Source of the DNA: Alphaproteobacteria bacterium
Lineage (GTDB): Bacteria > Pseudomonadota > Alphaproteobacteria > Rhizobiales > Devosiaceae
NCBI GenBank assembly: GCA_024279575.1
Contig: JAJRRJ010000034.1
Location: forward strand, 1 to 8,300
Length of the DNA: 8,300 bases
Reading direction: 5' to 3'
The position numbers and the translations under genes are program-made. The notes under the pieces are model-generated. The model worked only from the letters and a program-made list of their open reading frames with translations. It had not been told where the DNA came from and made no database searches. Shown here in pieces: positions 6,503 through 8,300 of this stretch. Every line of letters begins with the position of its first letter. Position 1 is the stretch's first letter.

Positions 6503-7249
6503 ATGACATCCCTTGTCCTTGAAAATGTAGGTGTAACCTATCCGCTGTTTGAATTGCGCAATGTGTCCCTCAAAGGCTCAATTGCCAAGGCCGTTGGTGG
6601 GGCGCTTTCCTCATCCAGCAAATCAACCAATGTGCAATCCCTGTCTGATATCAGTGTAGAATTGAAGGAAGGCGACCGGATTGGCATTTTGGGTCATAAT
6701 GGCGCGGGAAAGACCACGTTTTTGAAAGTCTGCGCCGGTATTTTGGAGCCGACTTCCGGCTATATCAGCGTTGAAGGAAGCACCGCCTCGCTAACGGATA
6801 TTACCATGGGGATGGACCCTGAGGTTTCCGGATATGAAAACATAATCAGGCGCGGCGTGTTTATGGGTTTGAACCGCAAGGAAGCACGCGACCTCATCCC
6901 CCCGGTTCGCGAGTTCTCTGAGCTTGGAGACTATCTGGAACTTCCCATGCGTACTTATTCAACGGGTATGTACTTACGCCTGGCTTTTGCAGTTTCCACA
7001 ACCATTGTTCCCGATATTTTGATTATGGACGAGTTGATCGGGGCAGGGGATGCCAGTTTTATTGAAAAAGCCCAGCAACGAATGAACAGTTTGCTTGAAG
7101 ATGCCAATATTATTATTCTTGCTTCACACAGCATGGATCTTTTGCGCCAGGTTTGTGATAAAGGTATGCTTTTGCAAGGTGGTCAGTGTCGTTTTCAGGG
7201 ACCAATAGACGAGGCGATTGAAATTTATCTTGAAAGTCTGGCAAAATGA
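6503..7249 (+). CDS. wzt: ABC-type polysaccharide exporter, ATPase subunit, short form without carbohydrate-binding domain
   Basis: This cytoplasmic ATPase powers the Wzm channel. All ABC motifs are present in its 248 residues: Walker A GHNGAGKTT (64-72), signature YSTGMYLRLAFA (152-163, the STGM variant usual in polysaccharide exporters in place of LSGGQ), Walker B ILIMDE with the catalytic Glu (172-177), D-loop GAGDASF (180-186) and H-loop His209 in ASHS. The serine-rich segment before LSDISVELKEGD (about 27-48) is the loop that precedes the core in Wzt/KpsT proteins. The protein ends shortly after the ATPase fold, so it lacks the roughly 150-200 residue C-terminal domain that binds capped chain ends in E. 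coli O9a Wzt. It resembles instead the short Wzt of Klebsiella O2a or Brucella. AGGA (6487-6490) lies 12 bases before ATG 6503, a wide spacing. Its stop overlaps the next gene as ATGA. Confidence 0.95.
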   Translation: MTSLVLENVGVTYPLFELRNVSLKGSIAKAVGGALSSSSKSTNVQSLSDISVELKEGDRIGILGHNGAGKTTFLKVCAGILEPTSGYISVEGSTASLTDITMGMDPEVSGYENIIRRGVFMGLNRKEARDLIPPVREFSELGDYLELPMRTYSTGMYLRLAFAVSTTIVPDILIMDELIGAGDASFIEKAQQRMNSLLEDANIIILASHSMDLLRQVCDKGMLLQGGQCRFQGPIDEAIEIYLESLAK

Positions 7250-8300
7250 CATCGCTTAAAATCGCAGTTTTGCACATTGGCGATGATGCAATCGGGATTG
7301 AGACTGCTATTGGTTTTACATCCCTTTTGCGGGACGCCGGGCATTATGTGGTTTTGGGGGCATCCGCAGAATCGCGTGCCATGCAATTCTGCTCTGATAA
7401 TGGTGGCCCCTGGGATGAACTTCGTTCTGTGGCATGGCTGCCAATGAGCCAGCAAGAATATAAGCTGGTTTTTAATGTAAGTTGCGACAGTCGCACCGTC
7501 ATGCGCCCTCTGGATGGGGGATTGGATTTTCGGGATTGTGATTATTGGATTGTTGTGGGGGATATGCCAACTACAGCCCTTGCGCCTTTAGTGCCATATG
7601 CAATTTATATAGCGGATCATATTGCCTTTTTGCGAAAAAGCGGGGTTGAATATGGCGAAGCCATTTTAGACACATTACGTGGTGCGGACCTGTTGATTTT
7701 TCCTTCAGATTTTCAAGCTAACGAATGGTGCGCCATGGCGTTGGCTTATGAAATGCCGGTTTTGTTTGGCAAACCGCCAGTGGTTAAAGCTCTAGGTGAC
7801 GGGAAAAAATTTCATCACTACGGCGAAAAATCTTTTGCCTATTTTCCCACTGCACATCAGTTTACCTTGTTGCCCGCACTGCTTGGCATACCCGTTCCTG
7901 ATGATAGTGTTTCGCCCTCACTGGAGCAGGTCATGTTTACGCCATTGGAAGGTTTGGCTGAAACAACACCCCGGATACGACCACAATGGGCAAACAGCTT
8001 GATAGTGGACAGCTCACCTGATCTCGTAAAGGCTGTAATTGCAGAGAGCGAATTTATGCTGATTGGCCCATTGGTAGACCCGCAGGATTATCGTTTGCAG
8101 ATTGCTAAGGAATTGGGGAAACCTGTTTTGATGTTTTGGGGCAAGGATCTGGGGCCGTTTCCACAGATGTTTTCTGGGGATATTAGTGTGGTTTCAGCTG
8201 GCAGTTTTGAAGAAATTGAGCGGGAAATCATTCAGTTCGCAAGTGAAAAAAATGAAACCACCTCTCAAAATAATAAACGCAAATCTGCCAAATTGCTGCC
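7246..8300 (+). CDS. Unrecognised protein, N-terminal part, possible GT-B-like glycosyltransferase (runs off the window)
   Basis: The frame opens with ATG 7246 overlapping the wzt stop (ATGA) and stays open for 351 codons to the right edge, so it is real and translationally coupled to the exporter genes. I do not recognise the family. The start, KIAVLHIGDDAIGIETAIGF then LLRDAGHYVVLGAS, has the beta-alpha-beta pattern and 'aGH.V' turn of GT-B N-terminal domains. Residues 146-177 (with LLIFPSDFQANEW and MALAYEMPVLFGKP) and 267-299 (with FMLIGPLVDPQDYRLQIA and ELGKPVLMFWGK) look like two versions of one Rossmann-type unit; each weakly recalls the donor-binding end of GT4 enzymes, but no EX7E motif is intact. 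There is no signal peptide or membrane segment. The last visible 20 residues are rich in Asn, Lys, Glu, Thr and Ser, like a linker before another domain. Position after wzt suggests a glycan assembly or modification role; this is inference. Confidence 0.8.
   Translation, partial: MTSLKIAVLHIGDDAIGIETAIGFTSLLRDAGHYVVLGASAESRAMQFCSDNGGPWDELRSVAWLPMSQQEYKLVFNVSCDSRTVMRPLDGGLDFRDCDYWIVVGDMPTTALAPLVPYAIYIADHIAFLRKSGVEYGEAILDTLRGADLLIFPSDFQANEWCAMALAYEMPVLFGKPPVVKALGDGKKFHHYGEKSFAYFPTAHQFTLLPALLGIPVPDDSVSPSLEQVMFTPLEGLAETTPRIRPQWANSLIVDSSPDLVKAVIAESEFMLIGPLVDPQDYRLQIAKELGKPVLMFWGKDLGPFPQMFSGDISVVSAGSFEEIEREIIQFASEKNETTSQNNKRKSAKLL

Overview
The window is part of a cell-surface polysaccharide (O-antigen type) biosynthesis and export locus from a Gram-negative bacterium. 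Its base composition is moderate, by eye in the mid-to-upper 40s percent GC. All recognisable genes fit one theme: making GDP-perosamine (4-amino-4,6-dideoxymannose), polymerising sugars with GT4 glycosyltransferases, and exporting the chain through a two-component ABC transporter. The consecutive order gmd-per-wzm-wzt is, from memory, that of the Brucella wbk O-antigen region, and the perosamine synthase resembles Caulobacter RfbE. An alphaproteobacterium is therefore plausible, but this is an inference and the locus could have been transferred.

Layout. Positions 2-409 (+) hold the C-terminal part of a GT4 glycosyltransferase of the WbpZ/WbdC type; its start lies outside the window. A second, complete GT4 glycosyltransferase of the WbpY/WbdB type runs the other way (463-1578, -), converging on the first across about 50 bases. 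A roughly 330-base divergent region (1579-1909) separates it from a rightward gene group: manC (bifunctional phosphomannose isomerase / GDP-mannose pyrophosphorylase), gmd (GDP-mannose 4,6-dehydratase), per (GDP-perosamine synthase), wzm (ABC permease), wzt (ABC ATPase), and a gene that starts at 7246, overlaps wzt by four bases and runs off the right edge. Spacing is tight (49 and 39 bases, a 1-base overlap, 30 bases, a 4-base overlap), so these six genes look like one operon.

How they work together. ManC can isomerise fructose-6-P to mannose-6-P and make GDP-mannose from mannose-1-P. The phosphomannomutase between those steps is not in the window. Gmd converts GDP-mannose to GDP-4-keto-6-deoxymannose, and Per transaminates C4 to give GDP-perosamine. 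Cytoplasmic glycosyltransferases would build the chain on a lipid carrier, and Wzm/Wzt would flip the finished chain to the periplasm for ligation. Wzt is a short form without the C-terminal carbohydrate-binding domain used in end-capped systems such as E. coli O9a, which argues against export gated by recognition of a chain terminus.

The least understood part is the last gene. It is open from 7246 to the window edge (at least 351 codons), matches no family I recognise with confidence, and contains two similar Rossmann-like segments. I found no RNA genes, insertion sequences, CRISPR array, origin or attachment site.
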